A stretch of DNA of 64,000 nt from assembly GCF_009827535.1 (NCBI RefSeq), contig NZ_WTYN01000005.1, forward strand, positions 1 through 64,000. Direction: 5' to 3'. The position numbers and the translations under genes are program-made. Origin of the DNA: Qipengyuania oceanensis (lineage in GTDB: Bacteria; Pseudomonadota; Alphaproteobacteria; Sphingomonadales; Sphingomonadaceae). This document shows positions 43,082 to 51,955 of this stretch, piece after piece; the stretch's first letter is position 1, and each line of letters opens with the position of its first letter. The notes under the pieces are model-generated. The model saw nothing but the letters and a program-made list of their open reading frames with translations, was not told the origin of the DNA and did no database searches.

Positions 43082-43158
43082 TGGTCGGGACGACTGGATT
43101 CGAACCAGCGACCCCTACACCCCCAGTATAGTGCGCTACCAGACTGCGCCACGTCCCG
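43082..43158 (-). tRNA. tRNA-Pro (GGG)
   Basis: On the minus strand the acceptor arms CGGGACG and CGTCCCG pair, the anticodon loop CTGGGGG gives anticodon GGG, the T-arm is GCTGG-TTCGAAT-CCAGT and CCA is encoded. Confidence 0.95.
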
Positions 43159-43366
43159 AGACCAGTGGATGCGCGGGCCTATAGGGGCGCGTTCAGCGCA
43201 AGGCAAGCGCGCCGCGTCCATCCCGTACCAAGCTGCGTTGCCCTGCGCCCGCATCGGTGCTAGGCGCGCGCACCATTGCCGATGGCGAGTGCCACGGGTG
43301 GCTTGAAAAGCCCGCCCGCCGACACATTTCCCGGCTCACCGGTTCACGTATTACAGGCCAGACCTC

Positions 43367-43690
43367 ATGCTCGATTTCCTCGCCGCCGCGGCCAGTGCCG
43401 ATGCACCGCCCGCATGGATCCAGTGGCTGCCGATCGTCGGCATGGTGCTGATCTTCTGGTTCCTCATCATCCGTCCGCAGATGCGCCGGCAGAAGGAACA
43501 TGCGGCCAAGGTCGCCGGCCTGAAGAAGGGCGACCAGGTCGTCACCGCCGGCGGACTGGTCGGCAAGGTCGCCAAGGTCGACGATCACTATGCCGAGATC
43601 GACTTGGCACAGGGCGTGCGCGTGAAGGCGGTCAAGTCGACGATCGGCGACATCATTCCCCCGGGCGGCACCCCGGCGGCCAACGACTGA
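43367..43690 (+). CDS. yajC: Preprotein translocase accessory subunit YajC
   Basis: A 107-residue protein with one N-terminal membrane helix (about 19-37, IVGMVLIFWFLIIRPQMRRQ) and the cytoplasmic YajC domain (GLKKGDQVVTAGGLVGKVAK). It associates with SecDF and SecYEG. It is the first gene of a yajC-secD-secF operon, 16 bases before secD. Confidence 0.95.
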   Translation: MLDFLAAAASADAPPAWIQWLPIVGMVLIFWFLIIRPQMRRQKEHAAKVAGLKKGDQVVTAGGLVGKVAKVDDHYAEIDLAQGVRVKAVKSTIGDIIPPGGTPAAND

Positions 43691-43706
43691 GCCCAGCGCG
43701 ACCGAC

Positions 43707-45305
43707 ATGCTAGATTTTCCGACCTGGAAGAAAGCCTGGCTGTGGATCATCACGCTGGTGCTGATCTCCGCCGCCATTCCCTCGCTCTCCTCGATCGCCG
43801 GCGTGCGCTGGCCCGCATCGCTGCCCGATCCCGAGGTCAACCTCGGCCTTGACCTTGCCGGCGGCAGCCACATCCTGCTCGAGGCCGACGCCTCGCAGGT
43901 GGGCGCGCAGCGGCTGGAAAACATGGAAGAGACCGTTCGCTCGGTGACGCGCAACGCCGAACCGCGGGTTCGCATCGGCGACGTCTCCACGCGCGGCGGC
44001 CGCCTCAGCTTCATGGTCGAGAACGCCAGCGACGTAGACCGTGTCCGCGAACTGCTGCTGCCCTCGATCAACGGCACCGGCCTGGTGCGCGAATGGGACA
44101 TGAGCGTGGTCGACGAGACCCGCATCGTCCTCGTCCCCACCGAAAGCGGCATCGAGAACGCCGTCACCCAGGCGATGGACAGCGCGACCGAGGTCGTTCG
44201 CAAGCGTATCGACGCGCTCGGCACGCGCGAGCCGACGATCATCCGCCAGGGCGATACCCGCATCGTGGTGCAGGTTCCCGGTCTCCAGGACCCCGACCAG
44301 CTCAAGGCCCTGCTCGGCCAGACCGCCAAGCTCGAATTCAAGCTCGTCGACCAGAACGCGCTGCCGTCCGACGTAGCGCAGGGCATTGCCCCTCCGGGCA
44401 GCCAGATCTTTCCCTATGTCGAGGGATCGCCGTTCGAAGGCACGTCGATCGCGGTAAAGCGTCTCGGCGGGATCAAGGGCGACCAGCTCGTCAACGCCCA
44501 GCAGAGCGTCGACCAGCGCAACAACGAGCCCGTGGTCAACATCCAGTTCGACCAGCAGGGCGGGGCGAAATTCGCCAAGCTGACCAGCGAGAACGTCAAC
44601 AAGCCGTTCGCGATCATCCTCGACAACAAGGTGCTTTCGGCACCCAACATCAACGAGCCGATCCTGGGCGGCAGCGCCCAGATCATGGGCAGCTTCACGA
44701 CCGAAAGCGCCAACGCGCTGGCGATTTCGCTGCGTTCGGGTGCTCTGCCGGTCGACCTGACCGTGGTCGAGGAACGGACCGTCGGCCCCGACCTTGGCGC
44801 GGATTCGATTCAGAAGGGCCTCGTCGCCATGGCGATCGGCTCGGTGCTGGTCATCCTGCTGATGATCGCCGTCTATGGCCGCTTCGGCGTGTATGCGACC
44901 TTCGCGCTGGTCCTCAACGTGCTGATGCTTCTTGGCATCATGGCGGTGATGAACACCACGCTGACGCTTCCGGGCATCGCCGGTATCGTGCTCACGATCG
45001 GTGCAGCAGTCGACGCCAACGTGCTCATCAACGAGCGTATTCGCGAGGAGCGCAGGCGCGGCAGGCGCGTGGTCGCAGCCGTGGAGAACGGATACCGCGA
45101 GGCAAGCCGCGCGATTTACGATGCCAACGTCACCAACTTTATTGCCGGCGTGCTGCTGTTCATCTTCGGCTCGGGCCCGATCCGCGGCTTCGCCGTCGTG
45201 CTGATCATCGGCCTGTTCACCTCCGTCTTCACCGCCGTCGTGCTCACCCGCATGTGGGTCGCCGGCTGGCTGCGCAGGGCGCGGCCGACAGAAATCAACG
45301 TGTAA
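43707..45305 (+). CDS. secD: Protein translocase subunit SecD
   Basis: A 532-residue RND-type membrane protein that uses the proton gradient to pull exported proteins. It has TM1 (about 11-28), the D1 motif NLGLDLAGGSHILLE, the periplasmic P1 domain (about 60-340) with RIDALGTREPTIIRQG, then TM2-6 with MAIGSVLVILLMIAVYGRFG and the D4 region IVLTIGAAVDANVLINERIREE. Length is normal for alphaproteobacteria. Confidence 0.97.
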   Translation: MLDFPTWKKAWLWIITLVLISAAIPSLSSIAGVRWPASLPDPEVNLGLDLAGGSHILLEADASQVGAQRLENMEETVRSVTRNAEPRVRIGDVSTRGGRLSFMVENASDVDRVRELLLPSINGTGLVREWDMSVVDETRIVLVPTESGIENAVTQAMDSATEVVRKRIDALGTREPTIIRQGDTRIVVQVPGLQDPDQLKALLGQTAKLEFKLVDQNALPSDVAQGIAPPGSQIFPYVEGSPFEGTSIAVKRLGGIKGDQLVNAQQSVDQRNNEPVVNIQFDQQGGAKFAKLTSENVNKPFAIILDNKVLSAPNINEPILGGSAQIMGSFTTESANALAISLRSGALPVDLTVVEERTVGPDLGADSIQKGLVAMAIGSVLVILLMIAVYGRFGVYATFALVLNVLMLLGIMAVMNTTLTLPGIAGIVLTIGAAVDANVLINERIREERRRGRRVVAAVENGYREASRAIYDANVTNFIAGVLLFIFGSGPIRGFAVVLIIGLFTSVFTAVVLTRMWVAGWLRRARPTEINV

Positions 45306-45317
45306 GGGGGCAAGGTC

Positions 45318-46295
45318 ATGCGTCTGCTCAAGCTCGTTCCCGAGAACACCAACATCCGGTTCCTGCGCTGGCGGGTGCCCTTCTATGTCGTCAGCCTGCT
45401 GCTGATGGCCGCCAGCTGGGGCCTCGTGTTCACGCAGGGCCTCAATTACGGCGTCGATTTTGCCGGCGGCCAGGAAGTGCGCGTCACCTTCACCGAGCGG
45501 GCGGAAGCGCCCATTGCGGACCTGCGCCAGCAGATCGGTGCGCTCGGCTACGGCGACCCGGTCATCCAGCGTTTCGGCGATGCCAACCAGGTTTCCATCC
45601 GCGTACCGCTGCCCGAAGAGGTCGAGAACACCCCCGGCGCGGCGACCGCGATCGGCGATCGGGTCATCGGCGAGATCGAAGGCAGCTATCCCGGGGTAAG
45701 ACGGGACGGCAACGACACGGTCTCGGGCAAGGTCGCGGGCGAGTTTCGCGACAAGGCGATGCTCGCACTGCTAGCCGCGATGGCGGCGATCTCGCTCTAC
45801 ATATGGATCCGCTTCGAATGGCAGTTCGGCGTGGGCGCTCTGTTCGCGCTGGTCCACGACGTTTCGCTGACGCTGGGGATGTTCGCGCTGTTCCAGCTCG
45901 AATTCAGCCTGCAGATCATCGCCGCGATCCTTGCGATCATCGGCTACTCGCTGAACGACACCATCGTGGTCTACGACCGCATCCGCGAGAACCTGAAGAA
46001 GTACCGCAAGATGCAGCTGGCCGAACTGCTCGACCTTTCGGTCAACGAGACGCTGGCGCGTACGGTGATGACGTCGCTGACGCTGCTCGTCGCGCTGATC
46101 CCGCTGCTGTTCTTCGGGCCGGAAAGCCTGTTCGGCCTCGTTGCCGCGATCGTGCTAGGTATCTTCATCGGTACCTACAGCTCGATCTACATGGCCGCGC
46201 CGATCCTGATCTGGCTCGGCGTCAAGTCGGACAGTTTCGTCCCGAGCGAGAGCAAGGCCGATCAGCAGGACCGGATTGCCCGCGGCGAGGCCTAG
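45318..46295 (+). CDS. secF: Protein translocase subunit SecF
   Basis: A 325-residue partner of SecD. It has TM1 (about 20-38), GLNYGVDFAGGQEVRVTF, the periplasmic domain (about 45-145) and TM2-6 with HDVSLTLGMFALFQLEFSL and the D4-like GYSLNDTIVVYDRIRENLKK. It lies 12 bases after secD. Its stop overlaps that of the convergent XRE gene by four bases. Confidence 0.97.
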   Translation: MRLLKLVPENTNIRFLRWRVPFYVVSLLLMAASWGLVFTQGLNYGVDFAGGQEVRVTFTERAEAPIADLRQQIGALGYGDPVIQRFGDANQVSIRVPLPEEVENTPGAATAIGDRVIGEIEGSYPGVRRDGNDTVSGKVAGEFRDKAMLALLAAMAAISLYIWIRFEWQFGVGALFALVHDVSLTLGMFALFQLEFSLQIIAAILAIIGYSLNDTIVVYDRIRENLKKYRKMQLAELLDLSVNETLARTVMTSLTLLVALIPLLFFGPESLFGLVAAIVLGIFIGTYSSIYMAAPILIWLGVKSDSFVPSESKADQQDRIARGEA

Positions 46296-46864
46296 AGCTT
46301 CCTGACGAGCATTTCGGCGACCGCGATCCAGGCGGGCGCATCGACCACCTGCTGCTTCTGCCCGGAGCCGGGCGGCAGCACTCCTACGAGTGAGCCCTGC
46401 CGGTCGATCAGGCGCCCGAAGGCGAACCGCCCGCCGGTGCGCGGCACTAGCACGTCGCGGTTGATCGCACGACCGGCGTCTGCCGGATCGATCTGGCGCA
46501 GCCACAGCTGGTCGCCGGGGCGAAATTCGCCGACGCTTTCCTCGATCGTCAGCACGACCAGCATTCCCTCGCTGCCGAGATCGGTGGCGAGGATCGCGTC
46601 GCGCGGGGTGTCGAGCGCCTCGGGCCCGGCGGCGTAGAGCTGCGCCACGACCTGCGGGTGGCCTGCGCTTTCCGAGCGAACCAGTACCTCGGCATCGACG
46701 CCCAGTGCATCGGCGATCCGGTCCATCCACTTGATCGACAAATTGCGCATGCCGGTTTCGAGCCGGCCGATCGTCTGCGCCGTGGTCGGCGGATCGCAGG
46801 CCTCGGCCAGTTCGGCGAGCGTCATGCCCTTCTGTTTGCGGATGTCGCGGATGCGATTGATCAT
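46292..46864 (-). CDS. XRE family transcriptional regulator with C-terminal S24-like region
   Basis: A 190-residue regulator with an N-terminal HTH (about 1-65: IRDIRKQKGMTLAELAEACD, TIGRLETGMRNLSIKWMDRI). The C-terminal beta-rich region (about 85-185: GMLVVLTIEESVGEFRPGDQ, GRFAFGRLID) resembles the LexA/S24 peptidase fold, but I see no clear Ser-Lys pair. The ATG at 46864 is chosen because it starts the HTH domain directly. An AACC-N5-GGTT repeat (46899-46911) lies 35 bases upstream and may be its operator. Confidence 0.8.
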   Translation of the reverse strand: MINRIRDIRKQKGMTLAELAEACDPPTTAQTIGRLETGMRNLSIKWMDRIADALGVDAEVLVRSESAGHPQVVAQLYAAGPEALDTPRDAILATDLGSEGMLVVLTIEESVGEFRPGDQLWLRQIDPADAGRAINRDVLVPRTGGRFAFGRLIDRQGSLVGVLPPGSGQKQQVVDAPAWIAVAEMLVRKL

Positions 46865-46977
46865 CGTCGGCCCCTCGTATTCGCTCGAACAGCGAACTAA
46901 CCTATCTGGTTTCTCTTTCCTACACCCGATCGGCTTTGGCAAGCGCCCGCTCCCGCCAGTGACAGGAGCCATGCGCC

Positions 46978-47475
46978 ATGACCGACCGCCCGAACCGCCA
47001 TCTCGTCGAACGCGAACTGACCAGCGAAGGGCCGCGCAGGGGCGCCGGCGGCGGGGCAAAGAAGCGCACGCGGTCGGTGACGATCAACCTCGCGGAATCG
47101 CCGCTCACCTGGTTGCACGCGCGCGGCCATTTGTCCGACCGGCAATTCGACGGGGGCGAGCGGCTGCGCGCCGATTACGAGCGCGCGCAACTGGGGCCGA
47201 GCGTGACGATGCGCTGGGACCCGGTGCGAATCAGGGGGCAGGGGGGCGAAGCGGGCCTGACGCCGACCGAACGGCAGATGGCGGCGCGCGAACGTTTCGA
47301 TGCCGCGCTCGCCGAAGCGGGCAAGGGACTGTCGGACATCTTGTGGCGCGTGGTCTGCGCCGGGGAAGGTCTGCCGGCTGCGGAAAAATCGCTCGAATGG
47401 CCGGCGCGCTCGGGCAAGCTGGTTCTCAGGATCGCGCTGGACCGGGTGGCGGATTTCTACCGCATCGGCGGGTGA
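46978..47475 (+). CDS. DUF6456 domain-containing protein
   Basis: A 165-residue protein whose DUF6456 domain covers about 35-162: ESPLTWLHARGHLSDRQFDG, GERLRADYERAQLGPSVTMR, then LSDILWRVVCAGEGLPAAEK and ARSGKLVLRIALDRVADFYR. The N-terminus is basic. Such domains are alphaproteobacterial and are often joined to an HTH, so a regulatory role is likely but unproven. AGGAG precedes the start, and the gene is divergent from the XRE regulator. Confidence 0.8.
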   Translation: MTDRPNRHLVERELTSEGPRRGAGGGAKKRTRSVTINLAESPLTWLHARGHLSDRQFDGGERLRADYERAQLGPSVTMRWDPVRIRGQGGEAGLTPTERQMAARERFDAALAEAGKGLSDILWRVVCAGEGLPAAEKSLEWPARSGKLVLRIALDRVADFYRIGG

Positions 47476-47550
47476 GGTGATTTGCTGTAATGACCGCGCT
47501 CCATGTGCTCCATCCCGACGGGTTAGCCGGTGGGGAATCCTGCCGCGCCC

Positions 47551-48117
47551 CTACAGGCGTTCGGAAACGAGGCGGCGCAATTCAGGCAGGACCTTGGCCT
47601 CGAACCAGGGATTGTCGCGCATGAACAGCGTGCTGCGCCATGCCGGATGCGGCAAGGGCAGGAAGCGCGGCAGAAACTCGGCATGACGCTCGATCCGTTC
47701 GCGCATGGTCCACCGTCGGGTCTGGGGCAGGTAGGCGGTCTGCGCGTAGGCTCCGACCAACAGCGTCAACCGGTCCTCGGGCAGTTCGTCCCAGATCGCC
47801 TGGTGCCACCTCGGCGCGCATTCGGGGCGCGGAGGTTTGTCGCCACCCGAGGCCTTGCCCGGATAGCAGAAGCCCATCGACACGATCGCGATACGGGCCG
47901 GATCATGCAACGTGTCGAAATCGACGCCGAGCCAGTCGGCCAGCCGCTCCCCCGCCTTGTCGTCGAAAGGGATGCCCGAGTGGTGGGTGATGCGGCCCGG
48001 AGCCTGGCCGATCACGACGATACGGCTGGTTGCCGAGAACTGGACGATGGGTCTTGGGCCGAGCGGCAGATGTTCGGCGCACACCGTGCAGGCAGCGATC
48101 CGCCGGTGAAGGCTCAC
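47551..48117 (-). CDS. Uracil-DNA glycosylase family protein
   Basis: A 188-residue protein with the two UDG-superfamily motifs: VVIGQAPGRITHHSGIPFDD (motif 1, about 40-59) and PLPHPAWRSTLF (motif 2, about 157-168, His-Pro). It also has CTVCAEHLPLGPRP near the N-terminus. Residue choice at the water-activating position is not the Asp of family 1, so base specificity is unknown. The GTG start overlaps the ABC-F stop (GTGA), so it is translated from the ABC-F mRNA. Confidence 0.82.
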   Translation of the reverse strand: MSLHRRIAACTVCAEHLPLGPRPIVQFSATSRIVVIGQAPGRITHHSGIPFDDKAGERLADWLGVDFDTLHDPARIAIVSMGFCYPGKASGGDKPPRPECAPRWHQAIWDELPEDRLTLLVGAYAQTAYLPQTRRWTMRERIERHAEFLPRFLPLPHPAWRSTLFMRDNPWFEAKVLPELRRLVSERL

Positions 48118-49946
48118 CCCTCGACCAGCTCTGCGAGCTCCAGCCAGCGTTCTTCGGCCGCGTCCTTCTCGGCGCGGGCGTTCTCCACTCCCTTGGAGAT
48201 GGTGGCGAATTTCTGCGGATCGGCGGTGTAGAGACCGGGATCGGCCAGGATCGCCTCGCCCTTGACGATGGCAGCTTCCAGTTCCTCGATACGGGTGGGC
48301 AGTTGCTCGTAGTCGCGCTGGTCCTTGTAGGAGAGCTTGGAGGATTTGGGCGCCGGAGGCGGGGGTGGCGAGGGCTTGGCCGCGTCGGAACCGGACGCGG
48401 CCTTGCGCTGCGTCGGCTCGCGGCGTTTCTTCGCCCAGTCCTCGTATCCGCCCGCGACCACGTCGACATGGCCGGTCCCGTCGAGCCCGAGCGTGATCGT
48501 AACTGTCCGGTCCAGGAAGTCGCGATCGTGGCTGACCAGCAACACGGTGCCTTCGTAATCGGCGATGACCTCCTGCAAGAGATCGAGAGTCTCGAGGTCG
48601 AGGTCGTTGGTCGGCTCGTCGAGCACGAGCAGGTTCGAAGCCTTCGCGAATTCGCGCGCCAGCAGCAGCCGCGACCGTTCCCCGCCCGACAGGATGCCGA
48701 CCTTGGTATCGACGATGCCGGGATCGAACAGGAAGTCCTTCAGGTGCGCCTGGACATGCTTGCGATGCCCCTGGACGTCGATCCAGTCGCCGCCCTCGGC
48801 CAGCACGTCGCGGACGGTCTTGTCCGGTGCCATCAGGCTGCGTTGCTGGTCGATCATCACGCCTGTCAGCTTGTTCGAGATCGTCACGCTGCCGCTGTCG
48901 GGCTCCAGCTCGCCGGTCAGCATCTTCAGGAGCGTGGTCTTGCCCGCGCCGTTTGCGCCGACGATGCCGATCCGGTCGCCGCGCTGGACGCGGAGAGAGA
49001 ATGGCTTGATGATCGTGCGATCGTCGTAGCTCTTGGAGATGTTCTCCGCGACGATGACCGACTTCGACTTGAAATCTTCTTCGGTCGCCAGCTTCAGCTT
49101 GGCCGTCCCGCCGCCCGAGATCATCGCGGCACGCTGTTCGCGCATCTGCCACAGCTTTTCGAGGCGACCCTGGTTGCGTTTGCGCCGGGCGGTCACGCCG
49201 CGCTCGAGCCAGTGCGCTTCGAGCTTCAGCTTGGCGTCGAGCTTTTCGGCAGCGCGCGCTTCTTCGGCGTAGACCTGTTCCTCCCACGCCTCGTAGCCAC
49301 CGAAGCCGACTTCCTTGCGCCGCATGCTGCCCCGGTCGAGCCACAGTGTCGCGCGCGTGAGCCGCTTCAGGAAGGTCCGGTCGTGGCTTATGACGAGGAA
49401 GGCGCCGTTGTAGCGGGTCAGCCAGTCCTCCAGCCAGTCGATCGCGGCGAGATCGAGATGGTTGGTCGGCTCGTCCATCAGCAACAGGTCGGGGTCCTGC
49501 GCGAGCGCGCGTGCTATGGCCGCGCGGCGTCTCTCGCCACCGCTCGCGCCCTTGCATGGTGTCGCCATTTCGATGCCGAGCTGGCCGGCGATGGCTTCGA
49601 CCTCGTGCGGCTGGGGCGGATGCTCGCCCGCTCCCTGATTTTCGGCGAGCGCCCAGTCCATCAGGGTCTCGTAGCCGGTGAAGTCGGGATCCTGCTCGAG
49701 CAGCACGATCCGCATCCCGGGCTTGACCTTGCGCATCCCGCGATCGGGCTCGATCCGGTCCTTGATGAGGCGGAACAGCGTGGTCTTGCCCGCGCCGTTG
49801 CGTCCGATCAGCGCAAGCCTGTCGCGCGGGCCGATGTGGAGGTCGAGCGGATCGCGTGTCTCGTCGCCGGGGGCGCCGCCGAACAGCCACTTGCCGCCCT
49901 GCTGCAGGGCGATGCCTTCGAGGCTGAGGATGGGGGGCTGTGCCAT
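48114..49946 (-). CDS. uup: ABC-F family ATPase, Uup-like
   Basis: A 610-residue soluble protein with two ABC domains. The first has GRNGAGKTTLF (about 48-58), SGGERRRAAI and LLLMDEPTNHLDL; the second GANGAGKTTLLK (about 325-336), LSGGERSRLLLARE and LVLDEPTNDLDLE. A charged, Pro-rich linker and a C-terminal coiled coil (about 530-610) follow, as in Uup, which acts on ribosomes and DNA repair intermediates. The short interdomain linker lacks the long antibiotic-resistance loop. The ATG at 49946 starts just before PILSLEGI. Confidence 0.9.
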   Translation of the reverse strand: MAQPPILSLEGIALQQGGKWLFGGAPGDETRDPLDLHIGPRDRLALIGRNGAGKTTLFRLIKDRIEPDRGMRKVKPGMRIVLLEQDPDFTGYETLMDWALAENQGAGEHPPQPHEVEAIAGQLGIEMATPCKGASGGERRRAAIARALAQDPDLLLMDEPTNHLDLAAIDWLEDWLTRYNGAFLVISHDRTFLKRLTRATLWLDRGSMRRKEVGFGGYEAWEEQVYAEEARAAEKLDAKLKLEAHWLERGVTARRKRNQGRLEKLWQMREQRAAMISGGGTAKLKLATEEDFKSKSVIVAENISKSYDDRTIIKPFSLRVQRGDRIGIVGANGAGKTTLLKMLTGELEPDSGSVTISNKLTGVMIDQQRSLMAPDKTVRDVLAEGGDWIDVQGHRKHVQAHLKDFLFDPGIVDTKVGILSGGERSRLLLAREFAKASNLLVLDEPTNDLDLETLDLLQEVIADYEGTVLLVSHDRDFLDRTVTITLGLDGTGHVDVVAGGYEDWAKKRREPTQRKAASGSDAAKPSPPPPPAPKSSKLSYKDQRDYEQLPTRIEELEAAIVKGEAILADPGLYTADPQKFATISKGVENARAEKDAAEERWLELAELVEG

Positions 49947-50045
49947 GGCCGCGCAAGTAGTGGCAGGAACGCTGCGGAACAAGCCGGTTCACCCGTGCGT
50001 AATCGCGCCACGTGCAGCCGCGCTGCAAACAACAGGAGTTACCAG

Positions 50046-50771
50046 ATGATCCGTCCCGCTCTCGTATTGCTCGCAACCAGCGCCATGGCCTTGCCGGCTG
50101 CTGCCCAGGCCGCGGAAATCCAGATGCAGGTTGCCAATCCGGTTGTCGAACTGAGCATCCAGGAAATCGTCCGCAGCACACCCGACGTGGCGCAGGTTGG
50201 CGCCGGGGTGACCACGCGCGCGCAAACCGCGCAGGAGGCCGTGCGCCAGAATGCGGAACAGATGGACCGACTGATCGAGAAGCTGCGCTCGCTCGGCATA
50301 GCTCGCAAGGACATCCAGACGTCGAACTTCAACCTCAACGCGCAGTACCAGTATCGCAACGACGGCCAGCAGCCGACCTTCGTCGGCTACGACGTGACCA
50401 ACCAGGTCAACGTGAAGCTGCGCGTTCTCAAGCGCGCCGGCGAGGTGCTCGACGCGCTGGTCGGGGCGGGAGCCAACAACATCTACGGTCCGAATTTCAT
50501 GCTCGAGAACGACATGGAAGCGAAGGCCGTGGCCAGGAAGAACGCCTTCCAGCGCGGCAAGCTGCAGGCCGAGGAATTCGCGCGCATGGCGGGCTACCGC
50601 GGCGTGCGGCTGCTGGAGGTTTCCGAGACTTTCCAGAGCTACGGGCCGATGCCTGTGTCGGGCGACGCGATCGCGGTCAGTGCCGTGCGGGCCGAGGCCA
50701 AGACCCCGATCGAACCCGGCGAAGTCGGTACCGCCGTCACGCTCGGCGTGAAATACGAAATGGTAAACTGA
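50046..50771 (+). CDS. SIMPL (DUF541) domain periplasmic protein
   Basis: A 241-residue protein with a Sec signal peptide (about 1-22, ending AQA). The SIMPL domain follows (about 38-240: DVAQVGAGVTTRAQTAQEAV, RLIEKLRSLGIARKDIQTSN, GYDVTNQVNVKLR). The family forms beta-rich rings in some species and is tied to envelope stress. The function here is unknown. AGGAG precedes the ATG. It is the first gene of a SIMPL-PepSY-two-component cluster in one direction. Confidence 0.87.
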   Translation: MIRPALVLLATSAMALPAAAQAAEIQMQVANPVVELSIQEIVRSTPDVAQVGAGVTTRAQTAQEAVRQNAEQMDRLIEKLRSLGIARKDIQTSNFNLNAQYQYRNDGQQPTFVGYDVTNQVNVKLRVLKRAGEVLDALVGAGANNIYGPNFMLENDMEAKAVARKNAFQRGKLQAEEFARMAGYRGVRLLEVSETFQSYGPMPVSGDAIAVSAVRAEAKTPIEPGEVGTAVTLGVKYEMVN

Positions 50772-50850
50772 AAGGTCAGGTAGCTGAACGGGAGGCGACC
50801 AGGGACATTCAGAACTTGTTCAATGGACTGCGACTAGTCACAAGGTCGTC

Positions 50851-51156
50851 ATGAAGTCCCTCGCCGCCTTTTCTCTCGCTGTCGCTCTCGGCTTGGGCGG
50901 TGCGGTCGCGCCTGCGATCGCGCAGCCCTCGAAATCGGACCAGGGCGAAGCGCGCAAGGAAATGCGCGCCGGCAACGTGTTGCCGCTGCGCGAGATCGAG
51001 AAGCGCGTCCTGCCGAGCATGGGCGGCGCCGAATATCTCGGTCCGGCCTATGATTCGACGGCCATGGCCTACCGCCTCAAGTTCATCCGCGACGGCCGGG
51101 TGATGTACGTCGACGTCGACGCGCGGACCGGCCGCATCCTGCGCCGCAGCCGTTGA
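50851..51156 (+). CDS. PepSY domain periplasmic protein
   Basis: A 101-residue protein with a signal peptide (about 1-24, PAIAQP) and one PepSY-like domain (about 40-100: LPLREIEKRVLPSMGGAEYL, YRLKFIRDGRVMYVDVDART). PepSY proteins often modulate proteases or sensor kinases. It lies 121 bases before the response regulator gene, so it may act on the adjacent kinase. Confidence 0.85.
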   Translation: MKSLAAFSLAVALGLGGAVAPAIAQPSKSDQGEARKEMRAGNVLPLREIEKRVLPSMGGAEYLGPAYDSTAMAYRLKFIRDGRVMYVDVDARTGRILRRSR

Positions 51157-51196
51157 TCGTCTCCACGGCGGGCTTCCCGCAAGCGGCGAGAAACTT

Positions 51197-51228
51197 CGTT
51201 CAGGTTGACGCGTTCATCTACATGAACG
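51197..51228. promoter_or_regulatory. CGTTCA repeat cluster upstream of the response regulator
   Basis: CGTTCAG (51197) and CGTTCAT (51211) are direct repeats 14 bases apart, and CGTTCAT-CTAC-ATGAACG (51211-51228) is a perfect inverted repeat. It lies 50-80 bases before the regulator start and is a likely autoregulatory site. Confidence 0.55.
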
Positions 51229-51277
51229 AAATGCCGCGTCCGGATATTCGGGCGCGCGAGGCAGGGGTAAAGCCTAA

Positions 51278-51955
51278 ATGAGAATCCTGATTGTCGAGGA
51301 CGAGCCCACGCTCGGCCAGCAGCTCAAGTCGACCCTCGAACAGAACGGCTACGCGGTCGACCTGTCCACCGATGGCGAGGACGGACATTATCTCGGCGCG
51401 AGCGAAGATTACGATGCCGTGATCCTCGATCTCGGTCTGCCCGAAATCGACGGCCTCACGGTGCTCGGCATGTGGCGCAAGGAAGGCCGCAAGTTCCCGG
51501 TGCTTGTGCTGACCGCGCGCGACAGCTGGTCGGACAAGGTCGCGGGCCTCGATGCGGGCGCGGACGATTATCTCGCCAAGCCTTTCCAGACCGAGGAATT
51601 GATCGCGCGACTGCGGGCGCTGATCCGCCGCGCTTCGGGCAATACCTCCTCCGAACTGACTGCCGGGGATGTCCGGCTGGACACGCGCTCCGGCCGCGTC
51701 ACGCTCAAGGGCGAGCCGGTCAAGCTGACCGCGCAGGAGTACAAGCTCCTGAGCTACCTGATGCACCACAAGGGCAAAGTCGTCAGCCGGACGGAACTCA
51801 TCGAACATATCTACGACCAGGATTTCGATCGTGATTCGAACACGATCGAAGTCTTCGTCACCCGCATCCGCAAGAAACTCGGCGCTGAAGTGATAACGAC
51901 GATCCGTGGCCTCGGTTACAGCCTCGACGACCCCGACGAAGCGCCCCGGGCGTAA
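51278..51955 (+). CDS. OmpR family response regulator (PhoP/FeuP-like)
   Basis: A 225-residue two-domain regulator. The receiver has Glu7/Asp8, phosphoacceptor Asp51 (VILDLGLPEIDG), Thr in VLTARDSW and Lys in YLAKPFQ. The winged-helix effector (about 125-220) has LTAQEYKLLSYLMHHKGKVV, SRTELIEHIYDQDF, EVFVTRIRKKLG and IRGLGYSL. It overlaps or abuts the kinase gene downstream. The sensed signal is unknown; the envelope proteins upstream suggest envelope stress or divalent ions. Confidence 0.93.
   Translation: MRILIVEDEPTLGQQLKSTLEQNGYAVDLSTDGEDGHYLGASEDYDAVILDLGLPEIDGLTVLGMWRKEGRKFPVLVLTARDSWSDKVAGLDAGADDYLAKPFQTEELIARLRALIRRASGNTSSELTAGDVRLDTRSGRVTLKGEPVKLTAQEYKLLSYLMHHKGKVVSRTELIEHIYDQDFDRDSNTIEVFVTRIRKKLGAEVITTIRGLGYSLDDPDEAPRA

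Noticed and set aside
47551-50181. An 876-codon open frame on the minus strand across the ABC-F gene
   Set aside because: Only its 3' end (47551-48117) is a real gene. The rest is the Arg/Pro-rich off-frame reading of a GC-rich ABC-F gene with clear family motifs.
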